In this document: positions 1 to 5,428 of the stretch, piece after piece | Numbering within the stretch: position 1 is the stretch's first letter | Layout: each line of letters begins with the position of its first letter | NCBI GenBank assembly: GCA_018715225.1 | Contig: DVMB01000026.1 | Location: 1 to 5,428 of the forward strand | From: Candidatus Onthoplasma faecigallinarum | GTDB lineage: Bacteria > Bacillota > Clostridia > Christensenellales > UBA1242 | DNA: 5,428 bases | Direction of reading: 5' to 3' | The notes under the pieces: model-generated | The model's database searches: none | Seen by the model: only the letters and a program-made list of their open reading frames with translations | What the model was told of the DNA's origin: nothing | Position numbers and translations under genes: made by a program

Positions 1-1
1 T

Positions 2-1390
2 TTCATTGATGAAATTGATGCTGTGGGTAGACAGCGTGGTGCCGGCATGGGTGGCGGAAATGATGAACGTGAACAGACTCTAAATCAACTTTTGGTTGAG
101 ATGGACGGGTTTGAATCAAACAGCGGTATCATCGTTTTGGCAGCAACGAACAGAGCAGACGTTTTGGACCCAGCACTCACTAGACCGGGACGTTTTGATA
201 GAATGGTGTATGTGCACTTACCTGATGTAAAAGGTAGAGAAGAAATCATCAAAGTCCATTCTAGAAACAAACCTTTGAGCGATGATGTAGATATCAAACG
301 TATAGCAAGGCTTACAAGCGGACTTGCTGGTGCGGATATAGAAAATGTCTTGAACGAAGCGGCACTTTTGGCTGCACGTGATGGCAGATTCAAGATTACC
401 ATGGTGGATATTCAAGAAGGTTTGAACAAAGTGATGATGGGACCTAAAAAAGTGTCAAGAGTCATCACAGAACAGGACAAAAAGATTACCGCTATTCACG
501 AAGCAGGACATGCAATCATTGCAGAAAGTTTACCTAACTGCGACGATGTGCAGGAAATTTCGGTCGTTCCACGTGGTAATGCGGGTGGATATACCTTGAC
601 ATTTGACGAAAAAGATAGGTCATATATATCTAAACAAAAACTTTTGGATACAATAGTTATGATGCTAGGTGGTAGAACGGCAGAGGAATTGATGTTGGAC
701 GACTTCACAACAGGTGCATCAAACGATCTGGAGAGGGCAACTAAGGTCGCTAGAAAGATGGTGGCTGAATGGGGTATGTCTAATAAGGTTGGTTTGTTGA
801 GTTTTGGCGAAGGGGAAGAGATCTTCGTGGGAAGAGATTATCAACGTCAGTTGTCTTATAGTCAAGAATTGGCTTATACTATTGACCAAGAAATCAAGAA
901 AATCATTGATGAAGCGCACGCACGAGCAAAACAAATTTTGGAGAGCAAAAAAGATGTCTTGCTGAAAGTAGAGCAAATCTTGTTGGACAAAGAGACAATA
1001 TACAAAGAAGAATTTGAGATGTTGTTCAATGGGGCAAGCGTTGAAGAAGTGGAAGAGGCAATAGACAAAAAAGAGCAAGAGAAGCGTGAATATCAAGAGA
1101 GAGCTAAGCGTGAAGCACTAGAAGAACACAAGACACGTGATATTAGATCTCGAATTGAGACCGCAGAGGCTTTGGCAAAAGCGGGTGTTATATCCAAACA
1201 AGATTTGGAAAATATAAAAAGAGAGGCAGAAAAAGAATTTGCTGAATTGAACAAGCAGTTAGGAAAAGTTGAACCCACACAGAACGAAGAGGGTGCTCCT
1301 TTAACCGCTAATCTAGAGACTGAACCTAGCGAGCCAAAGGAAGAGATGAAAGAGACAAAAAAAGACAAAGATGACAAAAAGGACGAATAA
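2..1390 (+). CDS. ftsH: ATP-dependent zinc metalloprotease FtsH, C-terminal part (5' end outside window)
   Basis: FtsH is a membrane-anchored hexameric AAA+ protease that unfolds membrane and short-lived cytosolic proteins with ATP and cuts them at a zinc site. The open frame runs in from the left edge, so the N-terminal membrane segments and Walker A are missing; a GTG at 23 is internal, not the start. Numbering the 462 visible residues: Walker B FIDEID at 1-6, the second region of homology at about 48-67 with arginine fingers R61 and R64 in RPGRFDR, then the M41 peptidase motif HEAGH (H166, E167, H170) and the probable third zinc ligand D242 in [10 protein letters not shown]. All key residues are intact. 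The conserved peptidase ends near residue 344. About 118 further residues form a charged, probably coiled-coil tail that ends in a Lys/Asp/Glu-rich stretch, longer than in E. coli FtsH. The next gene follows after 49 bp with no terminator between, so the two are probably cotranscribed. Confidence 0.97.
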   Translation, partial: FIDEIDAVGRQRGAGMGGGNDEREQTLNQLLVEMDGFESNSGIIVLAATNRADVLDPALTRPGRFDRMVYVHLPDVKGREEIIKVHSRNKPLSDDVDIKRIARLTSGLAGADIENVLNEAALLAARDGRFKITMVDIQEGLNKVMMGPKKVSRVITEQDKKITAIHEAGHAIIAESLPNCDDVQEISVVPRGNAGGYTLTFDEKDRSYISKQKLLDTIVMMLGGRTAEELMLDDFTTGASNDLERATKVARKMVAEWGMSNKVGLLSFGEGEEIFVGRDYQRQLSYSQELAYTIDQEIKKIIDEAHARAKQILESKKDVLLKVEQILLDKETIYKEEFEMLFNGASVEEVEEAIDKKEQEKREYQERAKREALEEHKTRDIRSRIETAEALAKAGVISKQDLENIKREAEKEFAELNKQLGKVEPTQNEEGAPLTANLETEPSEPKEEMKETKKDKDDKKDE

Positions 1391-1439
1391 TGCTTGATTT
1401 ATATTCAACAATAATGTAATATTTAATAGGAGAAAATTT

Positions 1440-2039
1440 ATGGCAAAAAAGATAGGAGCAATAGTTAGTTTATCAATCATTGGAATTTTGATCATCGCAA
1501 CAATCATCATGGCTAATGTTGATGTCAATTATAAAGTTAGATGTGAAGATCCTGATGCAATTTATGTTATGTACAATTATACATCTTCGTCCAACAATGG
1601 AGAGGTTTTGTATTCAAACGATGAGAGATACAATGAAATAGTAGATTATATAAATAATGCTAGCACAGAGTCTAGTTTGACTGCTTTGTTCAATGGCACA
1701 TTGTTTGACAAACCTACTGTAGTAACAGACAGCAGTACAGGAGTGTCTATTCCATCTACATCTAATTTTTATGTAGTGTACAGATACAATAATCCACAAG
1801 TTTTGATGAACGGAAATTCAGCATACAAAGATGAGAATGGCAACAACTATATGTATAAAGAATTGTGGTTTTCAGTAGGACAGACAAATGGTTCTACAGA
1901 GTTGAGAGTATATATAATGCCATATTATAATTCTAATGGCGGAGTTACAACTACGGACACTTATTCTAAATATTACCTTTTGACTGCTGACTTTACTGAT
2001 TTGTACAATTATTTGGTTGATAACAACTTCAATAACTAA
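1440..2039 (+). CDS. Tyr-rich single-pass membrane or secreted protein, unknown function
   Basis: I do not recognise this 199-residue protein. The start is well set: AGGAGA at 1428-1433 lies 6 nt before the ATG. Residues 2-4 are AKK, followed by one hydrophobic segment at about 5-26 with no clear signal-peptidase or lipobox motif, so it is most likely an N-terminal anchor with the remaining ~170 residues outside the cell. That part is polar and looks beta-rich, with short alternating strands such as IYVMYNY (41-47), FYVVYRY (110-116) and LRVYIMPYY (155-163). It has 21 tyrosines, many Asn, and a single cysteine (C35). It lies 49 bp behind ftsH and ahead of a strong terminator, so it is probably the last gene of the ftsH transcript. 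An FtsH adaptor or substrate, or a lineage-specific cell-surface protein, are both possible; neither is shown by the sequence. Confidence 0.85.
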   Translation: MAKKIGAIVSLSIIGILIIATIIMANVDVNYKVRCEDPDAIYVMYNYTSSSNNGEVLYSNDERYNEIVDYINNASTESSLTALFNGTLFDKPTVVTDSSTGVSIPSTSNFYVVYRYNNPQVLMNGNSAYKDENGNNYMYKELWFSVGQTNGSTELRVYIMPYYNSNGGVTTTDTYSKYYLLTADFTDLYNYLVDNNFNN

Positions 2040-2059
2040 TAAAAAAATGAATAAAATGA

Positions 2060-2088
2060 AAAAACTACCTATATCCTAGGTAGTTTTT
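2060..2088. terminator. Bidirectional intrinsic terminator between convergent genes
   Basis: An 11-bp stem pairs 2060-2070 (AAAAACTACCT) with 2078-2088 (AGGTAGTTTTT) around a 7-nt loop. Read on the plus strand it ends in a T-run and closes the ftsH-membrane protein transcript. Read on the minus strand it is followed by the complement of the A-rich tract at 2041-2060 and can close acpP. The convergent layout fits a shared terminator. Confidence 0.85.
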
Positions 2089-2111
2089 ATTATTGATTGT
2101 TATTATAAATG

Positions 2112-2336
2112 TTATTTCATATTCTTAATATAACTAATAATATCACCCACTGTTTTCATTTTAGAAACATCTTCGTCGGGAAGTGATACACCAAATTCAT
2201 CTTCAAAAGTCATTATCAATTCAACTACGTCCAAACTATCTGCTCCTAGGTCTTCAACTAATCTGCTTTTCATAGTTATGGCTTCTTTCTTTTTGCCTAA
2301 TTTTTCTGCAATTAAGTTAATGATTTTTTCTTCCAT
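2112..2336 (-). CDS. acpP: Acyl carrier protein
   Basis: This 74-residue acidic protein carries growing acyl chains as thioesters on a 4'-phosphopantetheine arm during type II fatty acid synthesis in the cytosol and donates them for phospholipid synthesis. The attachment motif GADSLD is at 31-36, with Ser34 as the modified residue, followed by the acidic recognition helix (VVELIMTFEDEFG). Length and helix pattern match housekeeping AcpP throughout. The start is firm: AGGAGG (CCTCCT on the plus strand at 2342-2347) lies 5 nt before the ATG. The gene stands alone, with convergent and divergent neighbours and no plsX, fab or rnc gene beside it, where acpP often sits in Firmicutes. It could be a second, specialised carrier protein, but the sequence itself looks like an ordinary AcpP. 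Confidence 0.96.
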   Translation of the reverse strand: MEEKIINLIAEKLGKKKEAITMKSRLVEDLGADSLDVVELIMTFEDEFGVSLPDEDVSKMKTVGDIISYIKNMK

Positions 2337-2366
2337 TTTAGCCTCCTAAATATATTCTATAAAAAA

Positions 2367-2395
2367 ATAATAAAAAAGTAAAGAGAATTTTTCAA
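2367..2395 (-). promoter_or_regulatory. Candidate sigma-A promoter of acpP
   Basis: On the minus strand TTGAAA (plus 2390-2395) and TATTAT (plus 2367-2372) are separated by exactly 17 nt. This predicts transcription from about 2360 and a leader of roughly 24 nt holding the AGGAGG site. Both hexamers are close to consensus. The region is very AT-rich, so chance matches are possible. Confidence 0.55.
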
Positions 2396-2477
2396 TATCT
2401 CATTTTTCGATTAAATAATAGTTTATTTCGACATTAATAGAGGTTTTGTTTATGTTATTTTATGATAGCATATTGGT

Positions 2478-3413
2478 ATGAAAATTTTAAATAGAAATTA
2501 TAAAGAAATTGCAAACATTGTTCAATCAAAGGCAAAGTATCAAAAGATAATGCTCTTGTATGACGATAGCGTAACAAATGAGGATATAACAAAACTATAT
2601 GATTCGGTCAAAGATTATTGTATTTTCAACAAATTAAACATCCAAGTTCAAAATATTGAGGAAATATACAATGGATATAGGCTATTGATTTTTTTATGTT
2701 TGGCGGACTCGTTTGTCGGTTTGAAAATAAATAGAGAGGAGTTTATCAACATATACTGTCCCAGTGATGAAGGAATTTTGCCATTCTTTTTGAATGACGA
2801 GAATGTGCTATCAAAACAAAATGATTATATGTTGCTACCAAAAGGGATTGATGTAAATATTCTTTCTAGTCTATACTTCAATAGATTTTACAATCATATA
2901 AAAGATTTGATCTATTTTCAGTCAAGTGACGCACAATTTGATTTTAACCCAACAGAGATTACCCAACATTCTGTAATAGAAACATTAAATAAGGTCAATG
3001 CAGATTTTGAATTTAAGGATATTGATATAATCAAGCATGCCAAGATCCCGTATAGTTTGTTGCCTTTAGTGGACTATTTGTTGATAACTGCTTTTGACTT
3101 GATCATAGATGCGGTAAAATCGCAGACACTAATGTTGGTAGATGTGTATAAAGCGGTAAAAGATGACGATAAACTGGTGGACAAATTTTACGCCTATTAC
3201 AACAATAATTGTCTAATAAATTTGATCAACTTGAATTACCAATGTCTAAAAAGAATCTGTGAAAAGTCGAGAGAAAAGATTGTTGAATTTTTGTTCCTCA
3301 ACTGCAAAGTGAAGGAGGAGATTGACTCAACAATAGAAAAAATTAAAACATATTCTAAATATGCGGAAGACATAATGTGTTATTTATACTTATATAATGT
3401 ATTTGATAAATAA
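2478..3413 (+). CDS. Hypothetical protein, 311 aa, two-part alpha/beta plus helical
   Basis: I do not recognise this protein. There is no signal peptide, and its hydrophobic stretches (67-80, 199-210) are short and amphipathic, so it is probably cytosolic. The first ~135 residues look alpha/beta: a strand YQKIMLLYDD (21-30), a helix, a second strand near LNIQVQNI (53-60), and a hydrophobic strand LLIFLCLADS (69-78). The rest is mostly helical and carries several cysteines and tyrosines. The N-terminal order faintly recalls the Rossmann-like half of iron-containing alcohol or glycerol-1-phosphate dehydrogenases, with CPSDEG (94-99) where such enzymes have a PTxxSxDG motif. The glycine-rich loop and metal ligands are not evident, so this is only a weak idea. 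There is no Shine-Dalgarno before the ATG. Base composition is markedly AT-rich at both ends of the gene. It is divergent from acpP and followed by a weak hairpin. Confidence 0.8.
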   Translation: MKILNRNYKEIANIVQSKAKYQKIMLLYDDSVTNEDITKLYDSVKDYCIFNKLNIQVQNIEEIYNGYRLLIFLCLADSFVGLKINREEFINIYCPSDEGILPFFLNDENVLSKQNDYMLLPKGIDVNILSSLYFNRFYNHIKDLIYFQSSDAQFDFNPTEITQHSVIETLNKVNADFEFKDIDIIKHAKIPYSLLPLVDYLLITAFDLIIDAVKSQTLMLVDVYKAVKDDDKLVDKFYAYYNNNCLINLINLNYQCLKRICEKSREKIVEFLFLNCKVKEEIDSTIEKIKTYSKYAEDIMCYLYLYNVFDK

Positions 3414-3427
3414 TACATTATTTTTTT
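3394..3427 (+). terminator. Weak AT-rich terminator-like hairpin
   Basis: ATAATGTATT (3394-3403) pairs perfectly with AATACATTAT (3412-3421) over 10 bp with an 8-nt loop, and a run of seven T residues covers 3421-3427. The left arm lies in the last codons of the 2478-3413 gene and the loop overlaps its stop codon. The stem has a single G-C pair, so termination may be inefficient and read-through to the next gene is possible. Confidence 0.5.
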
Positions 3428-3500
3428 AATTTTGCTTACAAGGAACAAAGTAAATTGACATTTTTCTTCCACTTTTAGTGATTAAATATATCATTTTGAC

Positions 3501-3514
3501 CATATAATCAAGGT
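3501..3514 (+). promoter_or_regulatory. Perfect -10 box abutting a start codon (possible leaderless promoter)
   Basis: TATAAT at 3503-3508 sits only 6 nt before the ATG at 3515, which would place the transcription start at or next to the A of the start codon. No -35 hexamer lies 16-18 nt upstream. The longer match CATATAAT (3501-3508) also has the CATA beginning typical of sigma-E -10 sites, but a fitting -35 is not evident. The call rests on one hexamer in AT-rich DNA. Confidence 0.35.
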
Positions 3515-3937
3515 ATGAAGAAAATGTTGATTGTAATCATATTGTTTGTAATTTTAGTTGGAGGAGTAAAAACAGAAAATGATTTTAGCCTGCTAGATTA
3601 TTTTGATGGAGAATATTACGCCTATTCAAACGCACCAGTCAGCGAAAACTATATTAATTTGGGCAGTTGCTATATGAATTTTGGGATAGTAGAGCGTGAA
3701 AAGATTATCGGGGAAAGTATGCTTGTTTATGATTTGGAAGTAGGGGTGGCAATTCAAAGTCTAGATGCACACATCATAAAGAGCGAATATATTGAGACGG
3801 GAGCGACAGTCATATATGGATATTCCAATAAAATAAACACATCTTTAGATGTCGACGGAGAAGAAATAAATATACAGATCGCCTGTTATGATGACTATTG
3901 CGTCATAGGTTGGCCGTTAATTTTGGGAAGTTTTTGA
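3515..3937 (+). CDS. Small secreted or anchored protein, YwmB-like C-terminus
   Basis: The 140-residue product starts MKK and has a hydrophobic segment at 4-17, giving a signal peptide or anchor; there is no clear AxA site or lipobox, so retention at the membrane is possible. The rest is acidic and outside the cytosol. Its last ~45 residues, with TVIYGYS (98-104), INIQIA (118-123) and VIGWPLIL (130-137), resemble from memory the C-terminal block of Bacillus YwmB, where an S/A-rich strand is followed by MNLQIA and VGTPIV. YwmB is about 240 residues, so this would be a half-length form. Support comes from the neighbour: spoIIQ starts 53 bp downstream and ywmB lies in the same region in many clostridia. 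The role of YwmB is poorly known. The first ATG lacks a good ribosome site; AAGG at 3510-3513 is 10 nt from a second ATG at 3524, which would give a protein three residues shorter. Confidence 0.75.
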   Translation: MKKMLIVIILFVILVGGVKTENDFSLLDYFDGEYYAYSNAPVSENYINLGSCYMNFGIVEREKIIGESMLVYDLEVGVAIQSLDAHIIKSEYIETGATVIYGYSNKINTSLDVDGEEINIQIACYDDYCVIGWPLILGSF

Positions 3938-3978
3938 TTTTCATGTTTAAATATCAAAATTTTGTCCATCATCATGCT

Positions 3979-3985
3979 AAGGAGG
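3979..3985 (+). promoter_or_regulatory. Shine-Dalgarno that fixes the spoIIQ start
   Basis: AAGGAGG followed by five A residues precedes the ATG at 3991. This full-consensus site decides for 3991 over the upstream in-frame TTG at 3898, which lies inside the previous gene and would add an implausible basic, His-rich leader before the membrane segment. Confidence 0.9.
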
Positions 3986-3990
3986 AAAAA

Positions 3991-4578
3991 ATGAATAAAG
4001 CAAATCAAACTCAAAAGAAAAAAATCGTCATGAATTATATGTACGCAACTTTGATAGGAATATTGGTTATAGCATGTGCAGTTACGATCGCTCTTGTTGG
4101 AGTAAATAGTTCAAACAACAATGCTGAAATTGGGGAAGGCGGACAGACTGTATCTACCGTAACATATGTTGTACCTATGCAAAATGCAACAGTTGTGAAA
4201 GATTATTCTGGAACTGAGTTGCAATATAATGACACATTGAAACAGTGGGAAATTCATAAGGCGATTGATTTCAAAGCTGGGGACAACCTAGATGTATATG
4301 CCATTGCAGATGGAACAGTGTCAAATGTGTACACAAATTATTTGGAAGGGACGGTTGTCGAAATCAGTCATGCCAATGGAATGGTCTCAGTCTACAAATC
4401 TCTATCTAGCCCAGCAAGCGTCAGCGTGGGAGACCAAGTCAGTGCAGGACAAGTGATTGGACAGGCTAGTGAAAGCATGGCACAAGAACTAAACACTGGA
4501 GCACATCTTCATCTTGAAATGTTTTTGAATGGAGTGAAGGTTGATCCAAATGACTATCTATCACTAGGAGAAAAATAA
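3991..4578 (+). CDS. spoIIQ: SpoIIQ-like membrane-anchored M23 (LytM-fold) protein
   Basis: SpoIIQ is made in the forespore and binds SpoIIIAH of the mother cell across the intermembrane space, helping engulfment and forming part of the channel between the two cells. The 195-residue product has a basic N-terminus, one membrane segment at about 17-38, a short linker, and an extracytoplasmic M23 domain at about 58-190. Zinc-site residues appear complete: H89 and D93 in HKAID, and H172 and H174 in HLHLE. Classical LytM enzymes have a further active-site His in a YxHL motif; here it reads YKSL (135-138), with Ser138. The short size, one N-terminal anchor and lone M23 domain fit SpoIIQ, and a YwmB-like gene upstream supports this. 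A general cell-wall M23 endopeptidase is the alternative. It is probably cotranscribed with the gene ending at 3937. The expected spoIIID and spoIID neighbours are not seen. Confidence 0.72.
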   Translation: MNKANQTQKKKIVMNYMYATLIGILVIACAVTIALVGVNSSNNNAEIGEGGQTVSTVTYVVPMQNATVVKDYSGTELQYNDTLKQWEIHKAIDFKAGDNLDVYAIADGTVSNVYTNYLEGTVVEISHANGMVSVYKSLSSPASVSVGDQVSAGQVIGQASESMAQELNTGAHLHLEMFLNGVKVDPNDYLSLGEK

Positions 4579-4602
4579 AAGGATACGCATGTGTCCTTTT
4601 TT
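4577..4602 (+). terminator. Intrinsic terminator after spoIIQ
   Basis: AAAAGGATAC (4577-4586) pairs with GTGTCCTTTT (4591-4600) over 10 bp including one G-U, around a GCAT loop, and runs into further T residues. It begins inside the stop codon. Confidence 0.8.
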
Positions 4603-4655
4603 ATTTGGAAAAAGTTATTGTTTAACCACGGGAAAATTATGTGAATTTTTAAAGC

Positions 4656-4685
4656 AAAAAAACTGCCGTGAGGCAGTCTTTTTTT
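4656..4685. terminator. Bidirectional terminator between convergent spoIIQ and tasA-like genes
   Basis: ACTGCC (4662-4667) and GGCAGT (4672-4677) form a GC-rich stem with a GTGA loop. Seven T residues (4679-4685) follow on the plus strand, and the A-run at 4656-4661 gives a U-tract on the minus strand. It terminates the minus-strand tasA-like gene, whose stop codon overlaps the T-run, and backs up the spoIIQ terminator. Confidence 0.85.
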
Positions 4686-5277
4686 ACGTGTCTGCTGGCG
4701 AATAAGTGTTCAACCATTCTGTTGGAGCAGTTGTCCATGTTGCGTTGGCTGCATTGTTCGCTTGCTGAATAGTCTCTACTACGACATCAACAGTAAATGT
4801 TTTATTTGCATCTGCATTAGTTAGACTTGTTGGAACAGTAATTGCAGTAATAAAATCAATTTGATCACTCGCATTTACTGTGCCGTTGTAATAATAGTAG
4901 TCATCTTCACCTGTCTGCCAATCGCCTGTGGTGGTCGCCTCTACATTTGTGGTTGCTCCGTCTGTATTGCTGATAGTCAGTTTTGCTCGCATCAAAGCCT
5001 CTGTCATCTCTGCTGGAGCCTGCACACCTATGGCTTGACTATACACAGTACCAGGAAGCGCTTCGCCTGGGAAGGTAAGTGATGACGCTGATGCTCCGCC
5101 CTGAGTGATAGATATCGTAACAGGATCGCCCAACGTGATGTTACCAGTTACATTTGTAGATGCGGTAAAGTATGCTAGAGTTATACCTATACCAATTGCA
5201 GCCAATAGCAAGATAGACAAAGTGATGATTGCTATAGTTGACCCTGACACACCTCTTTTGGTTTTTGTTTTTGCCAT
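4684..5277 (-). CDS. TasA/camelysin-like secreted protein with SipW-type signal peptide
   Basis: The 197-residue product starts with a lysine-rich stretch (MAKTKTKRG), then a hydrophobic segment at about 13-35 leading into LAYFTAS (34-40). This is the hallmark of substrates of the signal peptidase SipW, as in TasA and CotN, where AxF/YFT-type residues lie at the end of the signal. The mature part has the family layout: NITLGDPVTISI (46-57) as the first strand, FPGEALPG (69-76), then ALMRAKLTI (94-102), a YYYYNG motif (127-132), and a last strand VDVVVETIQQANN (163-175). TasA-like proteins form extracellular fibres or spore and cell-surface layers; which applies here cannot be told. The start is supported by AAAGGAG (plus 5285-5291) 7 nt upstream. 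No sipW gene lies in the window. Hand-counted GC over 4681-5280 is about 43%, well above that of the 2478-3413 gene. Confidence 0.85.
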   Translation of the reverse strand: MAKTKTKRGVSGSTIAIITLSILLLAAIGIGITLAYFTASTNVTGNITLGDPVTISITQGGASASSLTFPGEALPGTVYSQAIGVQAPAEMTEALMRAKLTISNTDGATTNVEATTTGDWQTGEDDYYYYNGTVNASDQIDFITAITVPTSLTNADANKTFTVDVVVETIQQANNAANATWTTAPTEWLNTYSPADT

Positions 5278-5428
5278 AATTAATCTCCTTTATGATACAT
5301 TCATATTTTGTGCTCATAAAAAGATTTTATTCAAAATACAAAAAATCTTATTTTTTTTAAATTTAAATAGTTTGTTCGAATAATTTTATTTTTAGATAAA
5401 AATTGAGTTCCGTATCATACCTTGGGTA
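5278..5428. other. Non-coding upstream region of the tasA-like gene with an AT-rich hairpin
   Basis: I see no gene in these 151 bp. It is very AT-rich. AAGATTTT (5321-5328) and AAAATCTT (5342-5349) form an 8-bp stem with a 13-nt loop. Read on the plus strand a T-run follows; read on the minus strand, toward the tasA-like gene, a shorter T-run follows. No convincing -35/-10 pair for the tasA-like gene is visible, so its promoter may lie further right, beyond the window or use another sigma factor. Confidence 0.4.

Noticed and set aside
23..25. GTG as start of ftsH
   Set aside because: The frame is open to the left edge and the preceding codons encode FIDEIDA of Walker B, so this is internal to a gene that begins outside the window.
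719..1096. Minus-strand open frame inside ftsH
   Set aside because: It has a low-complexity Phe/Leu-rich translation that mirrors the Lys/Glu codons of ftsH, and the plus-strand frame is a certain gene.
1394..1422. TTGATT-17-TAATAT promoter for the 199-residue gene
   Set aside because: Transcription would start at about 1429, inside its own AGGAGA site, and the -10 matches only four of six bases; cotranscription with ftsH is simpler.
3455..3460. Perfect TTGACA as the -35 of the gene at 3515
   Set aside because: No -10-like hexamer lies 16-19 nt downstream; the nearest AT-rich hexamer (TAAATA) is 22 nt away and TATAAT is 42 nt away.
3898..3990. Upstream TTG start extending the SpoIIQ-like protein by 31 residues
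   Set aside because: It overlaps the previous gene and lacks a ribosome site, while a full AAGGAGG precedes the ATG at 3991.
4861..5383. Plus-strand open frames opposite the tasA-like gene
   Set aside because: They have no ribosome site and no recognisable domain, and are shadows of the well-supported minus-strand gene.
5291..5419. TATGATAC and GTATCATA as an inverted repeat flanking the upstream region
   Set aside because: Only 8 bp match across 113 bp of AT-rich DNA, with no target duplication or mobile gene; chance is likely.

Overview
The window looks like a piece of chromosome from a low-GC, spore-forming member of the Firmicutes (Clostridia-like). The reasons are a strongly AT-rich sequence, AGGAGG-type ribosome binding sites, intrinsic terminators with U-tracts, an FtsH protease of bacterial type, a SpoIIQ-like M23 protein, and a TasA/camelysin-like protein with a SipW-type signal peptide. 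The species cannot be named from this sequence. Nothing indicates a phage, plasmid, insertion sequence, CRISPR array, tRNA or rRNA.

Layout, left to right. (1) 2-1390 (+): the C-terminal 462 residues of FtsH, entering at Walker B and ending in a long charged tail. (2) 1440-2039 (+): a Tyr-rich, single-pass membrane protein of unknown function, 49 bp behind ftsH and probably in its operon. (3) A bidirectional terminator at 2060-2088 separates these from (4) a solitary acyl carrier protein gene, acpP (2112-2336, -), with a good candidate promoter. (5) 2478-3413 (+): an unrecognised, very AT-rich 311-residue gene, divergent from acpP and without a ribosome binding site. (6) 3515-3937 (+): a small secreted protein whose C-terminus resembles YwmB. 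(7) 3991-4578 (+): a SpoIIQ-like membrane-anchored M23 protein. (8) Terminators at 4577-4602 and 4656-4685 separate it from (9) a convergent TasA-like gene (4684-5277, -). No gap between genes exceeds 300 bp; the last 151 bp carries no gene and only a weak hairpin.

How they may work together. FtsH and the protein behind it both act at the membrane. Genes 6 and 7 form the most interesting unit: ywmB and spoIIQ are, as I recall, near neighbours in many clostridia, usually with murA and spoIID between them. Here a half-length YwmB-like gene abuts spoIIQ directly, suggesting a condensed sporulation locus. Two of the plus-strand genes (2478 and 3515) lack a Shine-Dalgarno sequence although all other genes with a visible start have one, so leaderless transcription is worth testing. 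I did not find clear evidence of a wholly new multi-gene system. The best leads are the compact YwmB-SpoIIQ pair, the unknown 311-residue gene, and the helix-hairpin-like element in the FtsH tail.
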